Assembly: GCF_010119225.1 (NCBI RefSeq)
Contig: NZ_WNKF01000005.1
Location: forward strand, 1-64,000
Direction of reading: 5' to 3'
From: Cyclobacterium roseum
Lineage (GTDB): Bacteria > Bacteroidota > Bacteroidia > Cytophagales > Cyclobacteriaceae
DNA length: 64,000 bases
Shown: positions 27,534-36,975 of the stretch, one piece after another
Layout of the letters: every line of letters begins with the position of its first letter
Position numbering within the stretch: position 1 is the stretch's first letter
The notes under the pieces: model-generated
Seen by the model: the letters and a program-made list of their open reading frames with translations, nothing else
Database searches by the model: none
What the model was told of the DNA's origin: nothing
Position numbers and translations under genes: made by a program

Positions 27534-28598
27534 TTACAGGAAATCAATATCCGTATAGATGGGATATTTCATCAGGGATTGCAGGGCGGTTTCTACCTTA
27601 TAATCTTCAAAAAGTACCCGGTGTAAATTTTCTGTGATGGGAGCTCTGCGATTCGTGGATTCCAGGTAACGCTTGATAAGCTTGACCGTATTGATACCCT
27701 CGGCTACTTCCTCCATATCGGAAGTAATGTCGACGAGTTTCTCCCCTTGAGCCAATCGAAATCCCAGGGTATAATTCCGGGAGAGGGTAGAATTGCAGGT
27801 CGTTACCAAATCCCCTATCCCGGCAAGTCCCAGAAAAGACTTCGTACCACCACCCATGGCATTCCCCAGGTGAATTAATTCCACCATGCCTCGGGAAACC
27901 AACAATCCCTTGGCATTGTCTCCCAACCCCAAGCCAGATAGGGCACCTGCAGCGATGGCGATGATGTTTTTCAAAACACCGGCAAGTTCCACTCCGATAA
28001 TATCGGAATTGCCATATACCTGAAAATTATCCGATCTCAGTAGGCGCTGCCCTTCGCCAATTACTTCATTGTATCGACTCGCCACCACGGTGGCTCCCGG
28101 CTGATGCTCCAGTAATTCCTTGGCCAGGTTCGGACCGGCCAGACAGCCAATTCGCTCTACTACTGTTTCCTTTAAAATCACCTCACTCATCGTACAAATA
28201 TGCTCCCGATTGATGCGGGTGATGTTTTCCAAGGTCTTGCCTTCAGGCAAATTCAGGGAAAGCCCCTTGGTCCCGTGAATTAAAAAATGATAGGGGTGAA
28301 GATAGGGCGCAAATTGAACCATCACCTCCCTGAAACCCGACGAAGGTATCATGGGAAACATTACTTCGCAGGCTTCACAAAGCATCTCAGGGTCATTGGT
28401 GGCTTTAATTTTCTCGGCCAGCTTTCTATTCTTGACCGTATGCGTTTCATTAATGGCTTTTACGACGGCTTCATCGCGTGCATAGACCAGCACCTCATTT
28501 TTTTCTGCCAGCAAATTCGCGATCGCAGCACCAAAACTTCCAATACCAATTACACCTATGGGTCGGGCATTAAATGATTTTTTCCAATTCATATCCAT
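27534..28598 (-). CDS. gpsA: glycerol-3-phosphate dehydrogenase [NAD(P)+]
   Basis: A 354-aa cytosolic enzyme that reduces dihydroxyacetone phosphate to sn-glycerol 3-phosphate, the backbone of phospholipids. The N-terminal Rossmann motif is GVIGIGSFGAAIANLLA; HGTKGL and the catalytic-Lys segment ELAGVLKNIIAIAAG follow, then the C-terminal helical domain. Its start overlaps the end of the PlsB-like acyltransferase by 29 bp, so the two are co-translated and consecutive in phosphatidate synthesis. Confidence 0.95.
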   Translation of the reverse strand: MDMNWKKSFNARPIGVIGIGSFGAAIANLLAEKNEVLVYARDEAVVKAINETHTVKNRKLAEKIKATNDPEMLCEACEVMFPMIPSSGFREVMVQFAPYLHPYHFLIHGTKGLSLNLPEGKTLENITRINREHICTMSEVILKETVVERIGCLAGPNLAKELLEHQPGATVVASRYNEVIGEGQRLLRSDNFQVYGNSDIIGVELAGVLKNIIAIAAGALSGLGLGDNAKGLLVSRGMVELIHLGNAMGGGTKSFLGLAGIGDLVTTCNSTLSRNYTLGFRLAQGEKLVDITSDMEEVAEGINTVKLIKRYLESTNRRAPITENLHRVLFEDYKVETALQSLMKYPIYTDIDFL

Positions 28599-30297
28599 CC
28601 AGTCGGTTATGGTAATAATATAGTAAACTAATATCTTCTGTTATCACATGCCCGTCTTCCGTACGGATCAGAGGCCTTTTGGCATGATACATACCCACAT
28701 TTTCCAAACCGTGACGTATGATTTCCTCGAGCGGCTTTTCCAAATGGGGGGCAATGCCCAATTTACCTCCTTCCTTCAGCCGCTTTATTTCATCTAATAC
28801 CTTTCCGCAGGCAGTCATAAAGTCATCGAAGGGAAGTTGAATATCCTCCTCCGGAAGCTGTAACAGGCTAAACAAATCCAACTTTTCATTGCTACGTTGT
28901 ATGAGTTGAAATGCGGTAAAGGCAACCAAATGACTACTAAAAACCCGGTTTATTTTATGGAATTCTTCCGCAATGCGTTTTCCAAGTTTTTTGGTATACT
29001 CCTCTTCCCTCTGCAGGTCAACCGTCACCTGATCATTGGCAATAAAATAATCCTTGCAGTCTATCGGCCGGCCATGCCTATCCCTGCTATTTCCCTTTTC
29101 ATCCACGTAATTACCCAGAATATCCATCGCTTTCCCAATTGAAACGGATATGTCGGATCCTTTTGTGAAAAACTTTACCAGGAATTTTGAAATTTTATAC
29201 GAGGTAGAAAATTCATCTGACTCGCTGTAATATCGCTCCTGGCCGGTATAGTTCAGGTGTTCTTTTATCAGACTGGGGGCTTCCAAAACAAAATGATAAT
29301 TGATCGTAACGGGCACTATAAAAACCTTTCCAGGGTCTTCAGGCTCCGCCTGATAATTGGCTCGTTGGGCTTCAATCGCCGTGCTGAGCAAACCAAGCTT
29401 TAATTTCGATTCGATCGTCCCACTTCTGGAACGCGTACCGCCTGGAAAAAACAAACTATGGCACCCGAACTGAATCGCTTCCCGGGAATAGGTTTTCAGG
29501 GTTTCCAGGTAAATTTGATTTTTCTTTCTGCGGTCTACCTTATAGGCCCCCAGGGCATTCATAAAATAGGCGAAAATCTGGATGTTGAACAAGTTTAGCC
29601 CTGCTCCATAAATGAAAGGCGGCAGGCCGAGGGTGCTGATCGTCCATCCAATCAGGATGCTGTCCAAATTACTAAAATGAGTAGGCACCATGACAATGGT
29701 ACCTTTCGAAGCAAGCTCCCGTAATTGATCCGTTTCTCCAATAATCTGGATTTTATCTTGCAGGCTGTATTGGTTGCTAAATATAGATTTGAATCCCTTT
29801 ACCCGGGAAGTATTCAGCAGCCGGGAAAATCCGAAGGTAACGATCCTCCGGGTCATTTTATAATGACTGTGCTTAAAATTACTGGCAATTTCCTCTGCAT
29901 AGCGCTGGGTGATGGCCGTTAATATTTCCAGGTACTTCGCTTTCTTATCCGACTCTTGGAGTTTTTGATCCACCCCGATAGCCAAAAGGGAAGACTTCAC
30001 CCCTGACCAGAATGACGCTTCATCGTCCGGATCTACCAGCCAGGGGTTTTGCTTGAGGCGCATTCTTTCCCGGTACAGGGTGACCTCCAGTTCCTCTTTT
30101 AATGCTTGAACCTGATTTCCGGTTAGGCTTTTTATTTTTTCACTGCTGGACGCTACTACTTGTTGGATAAATTCTTTCCTGCCTTTACTCAGCCTTACCA
30201 CTGGCCATTCGTCCTTTTTTGGCAATATGGGTTCGTATTGGTGCTTGATATAGTCGTCGGTCAATGGTTTGTCTTTTGGTTGGTCAAAGATAACCAA
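28570..30297 (-). CDS. PlsB-like glycerol-3-phosphate 1-O-acyltransferase
   Basis: A 575-aa member of the PlsC/PlsB acyltransferase superfamily. Motif I is the HX4D box H207-F-S-N-L-D212. Motif III reads FPGGTRSRSG (284-293), with Gly where many family members have Glu. The long N- and C-terminal helical extensions suit glycerol-3-phosphate rather than lysophosphatidate acyltransferases. It is operonic with gpsA, which makes its acceptor. The open frame starts with TTG at 30297; a TATCTTTG box overlaps codons 2-5, so the true start may be a TTG further in. Confidence 0.82.
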   Translation of the reverse strand: MVIFDQPKDKPLTDDYIKHQYEPILPKKDEWPVVRLSKGRKEFIQQVVASSSEKIKSLTGNQVQALKEELEVTLYRERMRLKQNPWLVDPDDEASFWSGVKSSLLAIGVDQKLQESDKKAKYLEILTAITQRYAEEIASNFKHSHYKMTRRIVTFGFSRLLNTSRVKGFKSIFSNQYSLQDKIQIIGETDQLRELASKGTIVMVPTHFSNLDSILIGWTISTLGLPPFIYGAGLNLFNIQIFAYFMNALGAYKVDRRKKNQIYLETLKTYSREAIQFGCHSLFFPGGTRSRSGTIESKLKLGLLSTAIEAQRANYQAEPEDPGKVFIVPVTINYHFVLEAPSLIKEHLNYTGQERYYSESDEFSTSYKISKFLVKFFTKGSDISVSIGKAMDILGNYVDEKGNSRDRHGRPIDCKDYFIANDQVTVDLQREEEYTKKLGKRIAEEFHKINRVFSSHLVAFTAFQLIQRSNEKLDLFSLLQLPEEDIQLPFDDFMTACGKVLDEIKRLKEGGKLGIAPHLEKPLEEIIRHGLENVGMYHAKRPLIRTEDGHVITEDISLLYYYHNRLDGYELEKII

Positions 30298-30334
30298 AAA
30301 TAAAATTCATTAAACAGAATTATCAATAGGGCAG

Positions 30335-30366
30335 TTTTGTCAATGGTGGAATAGATTGTAATATTG
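30335..30366 (+). promoter_or_regulatory. promoter of the polyprenyl synthase gene
   Basis: TTTTG (30335-30339), a 19-nt spacer and TAATATTG (30359-30366), one mismatch from TAnnTTTG, with the same geometry as the rRNA P2 promoter. Transcription would start near 30370, about 14 nt before the ATG. Confidence 0.65.
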
Positions 30367-30383
30367 CACCATTCCAAACACCC

Positions 30384-31358
30384 ATGAAGCAGGATTTACA
30401 GCAGATACAAGCCCCGATAGCCACTGAGATGGCTGATTTTGAAAAAAAGTTCCGTTCCTTCATGCAGAGCAAGGTCAAATTGCTCGACCATATCACCCAA
30501 TATATTGTTCGAAGAAAAGGCAAACAGATGCGCCCCATGTTTGTTTTTCTTAGCTCGGGTGTCAGCGGAAGTATCAGCGAGGCCTCCTATCGGGGGGCGG
30601 CTCTAATTGAACTTCTGCACACGGCCACACTCGTACACGATGATGTGGTCGATGACGCCAACTACCGCCGGGGTTTTTTTTCGATCAATGCCCTTTGGAA
30701 AAATAAGATCGCTGTTTTGGTTGGTGACTACCTGCTTTCCAGAGGCTTGTTGTTAAGTGTTGAAAATGGCGATTTCGATTTATTGAAAATCGTCTCCAAT
30801 GCCGTAAGGGAAATGAGTGAAGGAGAACTTCTACAAATTTCAAAAGCGCGTAAATTGGATATTACCGAAGAGGTGTATTACACCATTATCCGGCAAAAAA
30901 CAGCTAGCCTGATTTCCTCCTGCTGTGCAGTAGGGGCTGCTACCGCAGGTGCAAGTGGCGAAAGTACTGAAAAAATGCGTCTTTTCGGTGAAAAAGTAGG
31001 CATGGCTTTCCAAATTAAAGATGACCTATTTGACTATGGAGAGGACGTGGTAGGTAAGCCTGTTGGGATCGATATCAAAGAAAAGAAAATGACGCTTCCC
31101 TTAATTTATGCCCTTAATCATGCCTCTTGGGTAGATAAGAAGAAAATCATCTACAAAATACGAAACGGGAGCGAAAACAAAAGTACCGTTAACGAGATAA
31201 TTAATTTTGTCAAAGCCTCCGGAGGGCTGGAATATGCCCAAAAGGTCATGAACGATTTCTACCAGGAAGCGCTATCCATTTTGGCCGAATTCCCGGAGTC
31301 CGACTATAAAACCTCTCTGTCCGCATTAGTAACCTACACCATCGAACGGGAAAAATAA
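30384..31358 (+). CDS. polyprenyl diphosphate synthase (all-trans)
   Basis: A 324-aa enzyme that elongates isoprenoid diphosphates for quinone side chains. The first Asp-rich motif lies in LVHDDVVDDANYRRG and the second in IKDDLFDYGED; GKQMRP provides the substrate-binding Lys/Arg. Length and motifs suit an IspB-type octaprenyl/nonaprenyl synthase more than a short-chain FPP synthase, but product length cannot be set by eye. It is transcribed alone and divergently from the PlsB-like gene. Confidence 0.92.
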   Translation: MKQDLQQIQAPIATEMADFEKKFRSFMQSKVKLLDHITQYIVRRKGKQMRPMFVFLSSGVSGSISEASYRGAALIELLHTATLVHDDVVDDANYRRGFFSINALWKNKIAVLVGDYLLSRGLLLSVENGDFDLLKIVSNAVREMSEGELLQISKARKLDITEEVYYTIIRQKTASLISSCCAVGAATAGASGESTEKMRLFGEKVGMAFQIKDDLFDYGEDVVGKPVGIDIKEKKMTLPLIYALNHASWVDKKKIIYKIRNGSENKSTVNEIINFVKASGGLEYAQKVMNDFYQEALSILAEFPESDYKTSLSALVTYTIEREK

Positions 31359-31375
31359 ATTTTCCGCTTTTTTTT
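31347..31375 (+). terminator. probable intrinsic terminator of the polyprenyl synthase gene
   Basis: Stem GGAAAA (31349-31354) with TTTTCC (31360-31365), loop ATAAA that includes the stop codon, followed by GC and eight T. The stem is short and AT-rich, so efficiency is uncertain. Confidence 0.5.
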
Positions 31376-31596
31376 ATTTTTTCATGGGAATTCCCCCCAC
31401 TTATTTTTCGGCAGCCGGATTGCCTTGCTACTATTCCTGGAATGTATTCCTTAAAAACCCCTATTTAAACCCTAGATAATGGGGTTTTAGTGAGAATTAG
31501 GTGCTGATTCATAGTCCGTTGCCACCTTCGATTGTTCCCATTATTTTTTGGTAAAAAATTGTGTTTGTAGTTTGTTTTGGATACTTTTATACCAAT
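31376..31596. other. intergenic region upstream of the dcw operator
   Basis: AT-rich stretch between the polyprenyl synthase terminator and the MraZ boxes. I see no gene, RNA fold or further repeat in it. Confidence 0.5.
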
Positions 31597-31631
31597 GTGG
31601 TAAAAAGTGGGGCAAAGTGGTATAAAGTGTT
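31597..31631 (+). promoter_or_regulatory. MraZ operator: four GTGG-type boxes at 10-bp period
   Basis: Boxes begin at 31597 (GTGGT), 31607 (GTGGG), 31617 (GTGGT) and 31627 (GTGTT), each followed by a 5-nt A-rich spacer. The layout matches the known MraZ operator of direct TGGG-like repeats with 5-nt spacers, one helical turn apart. It lies just upstream of the -7 box at 31643 and 45-79 bp before mraZ, so MraZ bound here would occupy the -33 region and repress the whole cluster. Confidence 0.88.
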
Positions 31632-31642
31632 TGGCTATTTAC

Positions 31643-31650
31643 TACTTTTG
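31643..31650 (+). promoter_or_regulatory. -7 box of the dcw operon promoter
   Basis: TACTTTTG matches TAnnTTTG. The predicted start near 31655 leaves a leader of about 20 nt before the mraZ ATG. The expected -33 position falls inside the MraZ boxes and has no TTG; the nearest similar triplet is TGG at 31618. Confidence 0.6.
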
Positions 31651-31675
31651 TATTCTATAATCAGGAAGCAGAGGA

Positions 31676-32125
31676 ATGGCATCTTTCACCGGTGAATTTG
31701 AATGTAAACTGGATGCCAAGGGCAGGTTGGTATTACCTTCTAAAATGAAGGCATCGCTACCTGAATCCTTGGGTCAGGAAATGATGCTGCGCAAAGGTCT
31801 GGAACCTTGTCTTGAGCTGATCCCGATGATAGAAGTACGGAAGGACCACAACAAACTGGCCAGTCTGGACGATACGGATGAGGATGTCAGGCGCTTTAAG
31901 CGAGCCTTTTTCAGAAGGGAATCGCCTGTAGAGCTGGATACTGCGGGGAGATTTCTGATACCAAAAAACATGCTTCGGCATGGGCAATTAGAGAAAGACG
32001 CTGTACTCATCGGAATGGGTACCAAAATAGAAATCTGGAACCCGGATCTTCACGATGCCTATTCTGCTAAAGAGGAGCAGGTATACAAGGATTTGAACAA
32101 AAAGTTTTTAGGAAAAAGTGGATAA
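31676..32125 (+). CDS. mraZ: transcriptional regulator MraZ
   Basis: A 149-aa protein with two AbrB/SpoVT-like swapped-hairpin domains: GEFECKLDAKGRLVLPSKMK at residues 5-24 and SPVELDTAGRFLIPKNM at about 82-98. It forms a ring-shaped oligomer that binds repeated GTGG-type boxes at its own promoter; four such boxes lie upstream. First gene of the dcw operon. Its end overlaps the rsmH GTG start by 8 nt. Confidence 0.95.
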   Translation: MASFTGEFECKLDAKGRLVLPSKMKASLPESLGQEMMLRKGLEPCLELIPMIEVRKDHNKLASLDDTDEDVRRFKRAFFRRESPVELDTAGRFLIPKNMLRHGQLEKDAVLIGMGTKIEIWNPDLHDAYSAKEEQVYKDLNKKFLGKSG

Positions 32126-33029
32126 CCCGGCCTACCATATCCCCGTGATGCTTGAAGCCTGTCTTTCCGGACTGGCGATAGATCCTGATGGTATTTACCT
32201 GGACCTTACCTTCGGTGGAGGCGGCCATGCTATGGAAATCCTGAAGCGGCTGGAAAAAGGACATCTATATGCCTTTGATCAGGATCCGGATGCGGAAGCA
32301 AATATTCCTGAAGATGATCGGTTCACCTTTATCCAGGCGAATTTTCGGGATATAAAACGCTATTTAAAACTTTACGGGGTAGCGAAAGTAGATGGAATTC
32401 TGGCCGATTTGGGGATTTCCTCTCATCAGATAGACGAACCGTCAAGAGGCTTTTCAACCCGCTTTGAAGGGAAGTTGGACATGCGAATGAGCCAGTCCGG
32501 AGAGCTGACAGCGGCGGAGGTTTTAAACACCTATTCCGAAGCAGCACTTCAAAAAATGCTTGGCCTCTATGGAGAAGTGAAAAATGCCAAAACACTGGCC
32601 AAAGCGATCGTAGCTTTTCGGGCAAACACTCGTTTCGAGAGCAGCACGGAATTCAAGAAACTACTGGATAAGTATGCCCCCAAAGGAAAATATGCGAAAT
32701 ACTCCGCTCAGGTATATCAGGCCCTTCGGATAGAAGTAAATCAGGAACTGGCGGCTCTGGAGGAAATGCTGGTCCAAAGCATTGACCTGCTAAAACCAGG
32801 AGGGCGTTTGGTAGTGATGAGCTACCATTCGTTGGAAGATCGATTGGTAAAAAACATTATGACCAAAGGTAAATTGCATGGCGAACTGGAGAAGGATTTC
32901 TATGGAAACCCGTTAAGACCTCTGGAACCGGTCAGCAGAAAAGCCATTGTTGCCGATCCGGAAGAAGTGGAGCGCAATAAACGCGCAAGAAGTGCCCGGT
33001 TACGAATAGCAAGGAAAGGACGAACATGA
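32118..33029 (+). CDS. rsmH: 16S rRNA (cytosine-1402-N4)-methyltransferase
   Basis: A 303-aa SAM-dependent enzyme (formerly MraW) that modifies C1402 in the ribosomal P site. It has the family start AYHIPVMLEACL, SAM motif YLDLTFGGGGHAMEIL, DGILADLGISSHQID and RGFSTRFEGKLDMRM. The C-terminal YHSLEDRLVKN and RSARLRIA complete the signature. The start is GTG at 32118, overlapping mraZ; its stop overlaps the next ATG as ATGA. Confidence 0.96.
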   Translation: MDNPAYHIPVMLEACLSGLAIDPDGIYLDLTFGGGGHAMEILKRLEKGHLYAFDQDPDAEANIPEDDRFTFIQANFRDIKRYLKLYGVAKVDGILADLGISSHQIDEPSRGFSTRFEGKLDMRMSQSGELTAAEVLNTYSEAALQKMLGLYGEVKNAKTLAKAIVAFRANTRFESSTEFKKLLDKYAPKGKYAKYSAQVYQALRIEVNQELAALEEMLVQSIDLLKPGGRLVVMSYHSLEDRLVKNIMTKGKLHGELEKDFYGNPLRPLEPVSRKAIVADPEEVERNKRARSARLRIARKGRT

Positions 33030-33406
33030 GTAGAAATAGTTTTAGAAAACCCATCAAACCCACCGGGAAACAAAAAAAATCCTGGTTCAACCCCTTTGCG
33101 CTTATAGAGCAAAAGCTGGATATCAGTGGATTGGTAGGGGATAACGTTCCGGTCAAGCTGGTACTTCCTTTTCTATACGCTGCATTTCTAGCCATGATAT
33201 ACATCTGGAGCAACCATCAGGCGGAAAACACCATACGAAAAATTGACCGGCTCCAACAGGAAGTAGAAGATATCCGTGCGGATGTCACCACTTTGGAAGC
33301 AGAATACATGTATTCGAGCAAGCAATCCGAAGTGGCTAAAAAAATACAGGTATTGGGAATAGTTGAAATTGAAGAACCACCTCAACGAATTGTTTTAGAA
33401 AAGTGA
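33026..33406 (+). CDS. ftsL: FtsL-like cell division protein
   Basis: A 126-aa bitopic protein: basic cytoplasmic N-terminus (residues 1-45), one TM helix (about 50-66), then a periplasmic heptad-like coiled coil with regularly spaced Leu/Ile/Val (about 70-115). Size, topology and position between rsmH and ftsI identify it as the FtsL equivalent, although sequence conservation is low. It should bridge FtsQ-type partners and FtsW-FtsI at the septum. Both ends overlap neighbours by 4 nt. Confidence 0.83.
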   Translation: MSRNSFRKPIKPTGKQKKSWFNPFALIEQKLDISGLVGDNVPVKLVLPFLYAAFLAMIYIWSNHQAENTIRKIDRLQQEVEDIRADVTTLEAEYMYSSKQSEVAKKIQVLGIVEIEEPPQRIVLEK

Positions 33407-35511
33407 ATATAAAAAAATCCATATTGCTCCGGGTCAGGCTTTCCTTTTTGGTGGTAACCATGATAGCCGGTGCTATTTTTTATAGGATAGGCACCATTCA
33501 GTTTGCCGAAGGGGATAAATGGCGGCAATTATCAGAGGACATCCACCTGCAATACCGACCGGTAAAGGCCACCCGAGGTAATATCTATAGCACAGATGGC
33601 AGTCTGCTTGCTACCAGTTTGCCTTTTTACCGCGTAGCCATGGACCCTTCCATTGCTTCCGGTGCTCAACTTAAAGACGGAATCGATTCCTTAGCCACCC
33701 TGCTTTCCGGTTTTTACAAGGACCGTTCCGCCGCCTCTTATAAGCGAATGATCCTGGACGCCCGAAATGAAGGCAAAAAATACCTGACGCTGAACAGGAA
33801 ACAAATCGGCTACCAGGAAAAGCTTAAGATGATGAATTGGCCCCTATTCAGGGAAGGTAGAATGGGTGGTGGAATCATTTTTGAAAAAATTGACAAAAGG
33901 TACCGCCCTTTCAAAAACCTGGCTGGGAGAACGGTAGGCTTTTTAAACGAGGACCAATACGGAGTGGGCCTGGAATACAGTTTTAACGAGTACCTGGAAG
34001 GAAGAAATGGGGAAGCCCTTTTTCAAAAAATAGCAGGTGGCAGCTGGAAGCCGCTGCACGATGCGGAGGATATCAAACCCACCGATGGATTTGATATACA
34101 CACCACCCTGGATGTGAATATTCAGGACCTGGCGGAGTCTGCATTATTAAGGCAGTTGATGAATAAGGATGCCGCCTATGGTTCTGTGATCGTCATGGAG
34201 GTAGCTACCGGACATGTTAAAGCAATCACGAATCTCCAACGGAACAAAAACGGCTATGGCTATGGAGAATATTATAATTATGCCGTAGGAGAGCAAGGCC
34301 TCACCGAGCCCGGATCCACCTTTAAATTGCTTTCCATGCTGGCCTTGCTGGAAGAGGGAAAAATCAATCTGGAAGACAGCATTGATACCGGCAACGGCAG
34401 CTATAAGTTTTACGACCGTTACATGCGAGATGCCAAACACGGGGGCTACGGAAAAATTACGGTTCGGGAGGCATTCGAAAAATCTTCGAATGTCGGCATT
34501 TCAAAAATGGTCCATGACCATTTTGGCCACCAGCCCCACCGCTTTATAGAATACATTTCCCAGGTAAAACTGGATGGGCCGCTCGGGTTTCAGATCATTG
34601 GTGAAGGCATCCCTTATTTTAAAAATCCCGACGATAAAAACTGGTATGGAACCACCCTCCCCTGGATGTCGATTGGATACGAACTCAAAATAACTCCCTT
34701 GCAGACGCTCTCCTTATACAACGCGGTAGCCAACGGAGGAACGCTGGTGAAACCCATGATCGTCAAACAGGTGTCCAAAGGCAATACGGTGGAAAAAAGC
34801 TACCGTACCGAAACCATACGAAAAAACATTGCCTCCAAAAAGACCTTAACCCAACTTCGAAGTCTATTGGAGGGCGTGGTAGCGAATGGTACCGCAAAAA
34901 ATATTCATAATGAATCCTATTCCATAGCCGGGAAGACCGGAACGGCCCAGAAATTGGAGAACGGCAGGTATACGCAGAAATACTATACCTCTTTTGTCGG
35001 CTATTTTCCGGCAGACCAACCTAAATACAGTGCCATCGTGGTCATTGATAGCCCAAAAGGATTCAATGCCTATGGAGGGGATATTTCCGCGCCGGTTTTC
35101 CGCGAAATTGCCGATAAGATCTTTGCGCAGGACTTGCACATTCAGGAAGAATCGACAAGGAGGAAGGAAATTCCGCCAATCGACAGGGAAGAGTTTCCTT
35201 TCATTCAGGCGGGCAATGTAGAAGAATTACAAATGATCTGTAACCGCATGGGCATTTCAAATCATTACAGCGGTTCCGAGACCTGGGTAAAAACAAAGGT
35301 TGCCAACCGCTCCATACAATGGGTGAGTAATGCGGTAGAAAAACCAGTTGTTCCGGACGTTTCGGGAATGACCCTCCGGGATGCGCTATACATATTGGAA
35401 AACAAAGGGTTACGCGTGCAACATTCCGGAAAAGGGAGGGTTCGTTCCCAATCTTTGGCTTCCGGAAGCCAGTTTGAAAGTGACCAGGTGATTAAACTAA
35501 CGTTACGTTGA
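33403..35511 (+). CDS. ftsI: septal peptidoglycan transpeptidase FtsI (PBP3) with PASTA domain
   Basis: A 702-aa class B penicillin-binding protein. An N-terminal TM (about 10-30) and PBP dimer region precede the transpeptidase domain, with nucleophile Ser305 in S-T-F-K308, SSN (361-363) and KTG (511-513). A C-terminal PASTA domain (about 643-702) begins VVPDVSGMTLRDA. It cross-links septal murein with FtsW. The start is GTG overlapping the FtsL stop as GTGA; its own stop overlaps a TTG start of murE. Confidence 0.95.
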   Translation: MNIKKSILLRVRLSFLVVTMIAGAIFYRIGTIQFAEGDKWRQLSEDIHLQYRPVKATRGNIYSTDGSLLATSLPFYRVAMDPSIASGAQLKDGIDSLATLLSGFYKDRSAASYKRMILDARNEGKKYLTLNRKQIGYQEKLKMMNWPLFREGRMGGGIIFEKIDKRYRPFKNLAGRTVGFLNEDQYGVGLEYSFNEYLEGRNGEALFQKIAGGSWKPLHDAEDIKPTDGFDIHTTLDVNIQDLAESALLRQLMNKDAAYGSVIVMEVATGHVKAITNLQRNKNGYGYGEYYNYAVGEQGLTEPGSTFKLLSMLALLEEGKINLEDSIDTGNGSYKFYDRYMRDAKHGGYGKITVREAFEKSSNVGISKMVHDHFGHQPHRFIEYISQVKLDGPLGFQIIGEGIPYFKNPDDKNWYGTTLPWMSIGYELKITPLQTLSLYNAVANGGTLVKPMIVKQVSKGNTVEKSYRTETIRKNIASKKTLTQLRSLLEGVVANGTAKNIHNESYSIAGKTGTAQKLENGRYTQKYYTSFVGYFPADQPKYSAIVVIDSPKGFNAYGGDISAPVFREIADKIFAQDLHIQEESTRRKEIPPIDREEFPFIQAGNVEELQMICNRMGISNHYSGSETWVKTKVANRSIQWVSNAVEKPVVPDVSGMTLRDALYILENKGLRVQHSGKGRVRSQSLASGSQFESDQVIKLTLR

Positions 35512-36974
35512 ACATACAGCTAAAGGACATATTGTACAAAGTTTCTTTGGTTTCTACCAAAGGCAACATGGAGGTTTCCGTCAACCAACTGGCTTTTGAC
35601 AGCCGGAAAGTCGTTGCGGGGTCCGTATTTGTGGCTATTCCTGGCACCCAGGTGGACGGGCATGCCTTTATTAAAAATGCGGAGGAAAAAGGAGCCGTTG
35701 CCATCGTTTGTGAATCGTTACCAAAGGAGCTACAAGAGGGAATTACGTACGTGCAGGTGGTGAATGCAGCCCAATCCCTGGGCTTGATGGCGGCCAATTT
35801 TTATGGAAACCCCTCTGAAAAACTGACTCTGATAGCGGTCACCGGTACCAACGGCAAAACGACCACCGTCACCCTGCTCCACCAGTTGTATTCGGAAATG
35901 GGCTACTCTTGCGGGTTGATATCCACGGTCGAAAACCGGATTATGGATCAGGTGCTTTCTGCCAGCCATACCACCCCGGACGTGTTGGCCATCAACGAGT
36001 TGCTGCTGAAAATGCAGGAAGAAGGCTGTACCCACTGTTTTATGGAAGCGAGCTCTCATGCCATTGTACAGGAAAGGACGGCAGGGTTGAAATTTGCAGG
36101 GGCTCTATTTACGAATATTTCGCACGACCACCTGGATTATCACGGAGATTTTGATAGCTATATCAAAGCCAAGAAAAAATTATTTAACGAACTCCCAAAG
36201 GATGCCTTTGCCCTGATCAATGCAGATGATAAAAGGGGCCGGGTAATGCTTCAAAACTGCAAAGCCAGGCAATTTACCTTTGGTTTAAAGTATCCCGCTG
36301 ATTTTAAAGCAAAAATACTGGCAAACTCGCTTCACGGGCTGGAACTTGATCTGGAAGGCAAGCAGGTTTGGTTCAGGCTTATCGGTGAATTTAATGCCTA
36401 TAACCTGCTTGGGGTCATGGGAATTGCCTTGCTCCTGGGGGAGGAGGAAGAAGAAATATTGCGACAATTATCCAAATTAACTGGCGCAGTGGGTAGATTT
36501 GATCAGGTCGTTCATGCAGGCATCACGGCAATAGTGGATTATGCCCACACTCCTGATGCGCTGGAAAATGTACTGAAAACCATTCAAAAACTCCGGACTG
36601 GCGGTGAGACGCTGATCTCACTGGTAGGCTGCGGCGGAAACAGGGATCGTAGTAAAAGACCGGTAATGGCCAAAATTGCCTGCTCGTTAAGCGATCGGGT
36701 AATATTTACCTCCGACAATCCGCGGGATGAGGATCCCATGACCATCATTCAGGAAATGGAAGCAGGTATTAACCCCATTGACCATAAGAAAACGCTTACC
36801 CTTGCCGATAGAAAAGCCGCCATCAAAGCTGCCTGCAGCCTGGCCAAAAAGGGAGATATCATTTTGATTGCCGGAAAGGGCCACGAAACCTATCAGGAAA
36901 TCAAGGGAGTCAAACACCCCTTTGACGATAAAAAAATAGTGAAAGAATTTTTAGAACTAATACATAAGGAATGA
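35508..36974 (+). CDS. murE: UDP-MurNAc-L-Ala-D-Glu:meso-diaminopimelate ligase
   Basis: A 488-aa Mur ligase adding the third stem-peptide residue. ATP loop [10 protein letters not shown] (111-120); the DNPR signature near residue 404 (DNPRDE) indicates meso-DAP rather than lysine. The C-terminal GKGHETYQ is also typical. The start is TTG at 35508 in a TTGA overlap with the ftsI stop, a coupled start. mraY follows after 1 bp. Confidence 0.95.
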   Translation: MNIQLKDILYKVSLVSTKGNMEVSVNQLAFDSRKVVAGSVFVAIPGTQVDGHAFIKNAEEKGAVAIVCESLPKELQEGITYVQVVNAAQSLGLMAANFYGNPSEKLTLIAVTGTNGKTTTVTLLHQLYSEMGYSCGLISTVENRIMDQVLSASHTTPDVLAINELLLKMQEEGCTHCFMEASSHAIVQERTAGLKFAGALFTNISHDHLDYHGDFDSYIKAKKKLFNELPKDAFALINADDKRGRVMLQNCKARQFTFGLKYPADFKAKILANSLHGLELDLEGKQVWFRLIGEFNAYNLLGVMGIALLLGEEEEEILRQLSKLTGAVGRFDQVVHAGITAIVDYAHTPDALENVLKTIQKLRTGGETLISLVGCGGNRDRSKRPVMAKIACSLSDRVIFTSDNPRDEDPMTIIQEMEAGINPIDHKKTLTLADRKAAIKAACSLAKKGDIILIAGKGHETYQEIKGVKHPFDDKKIVKEFLELIHKE

Positions 36975-36975
36975 T

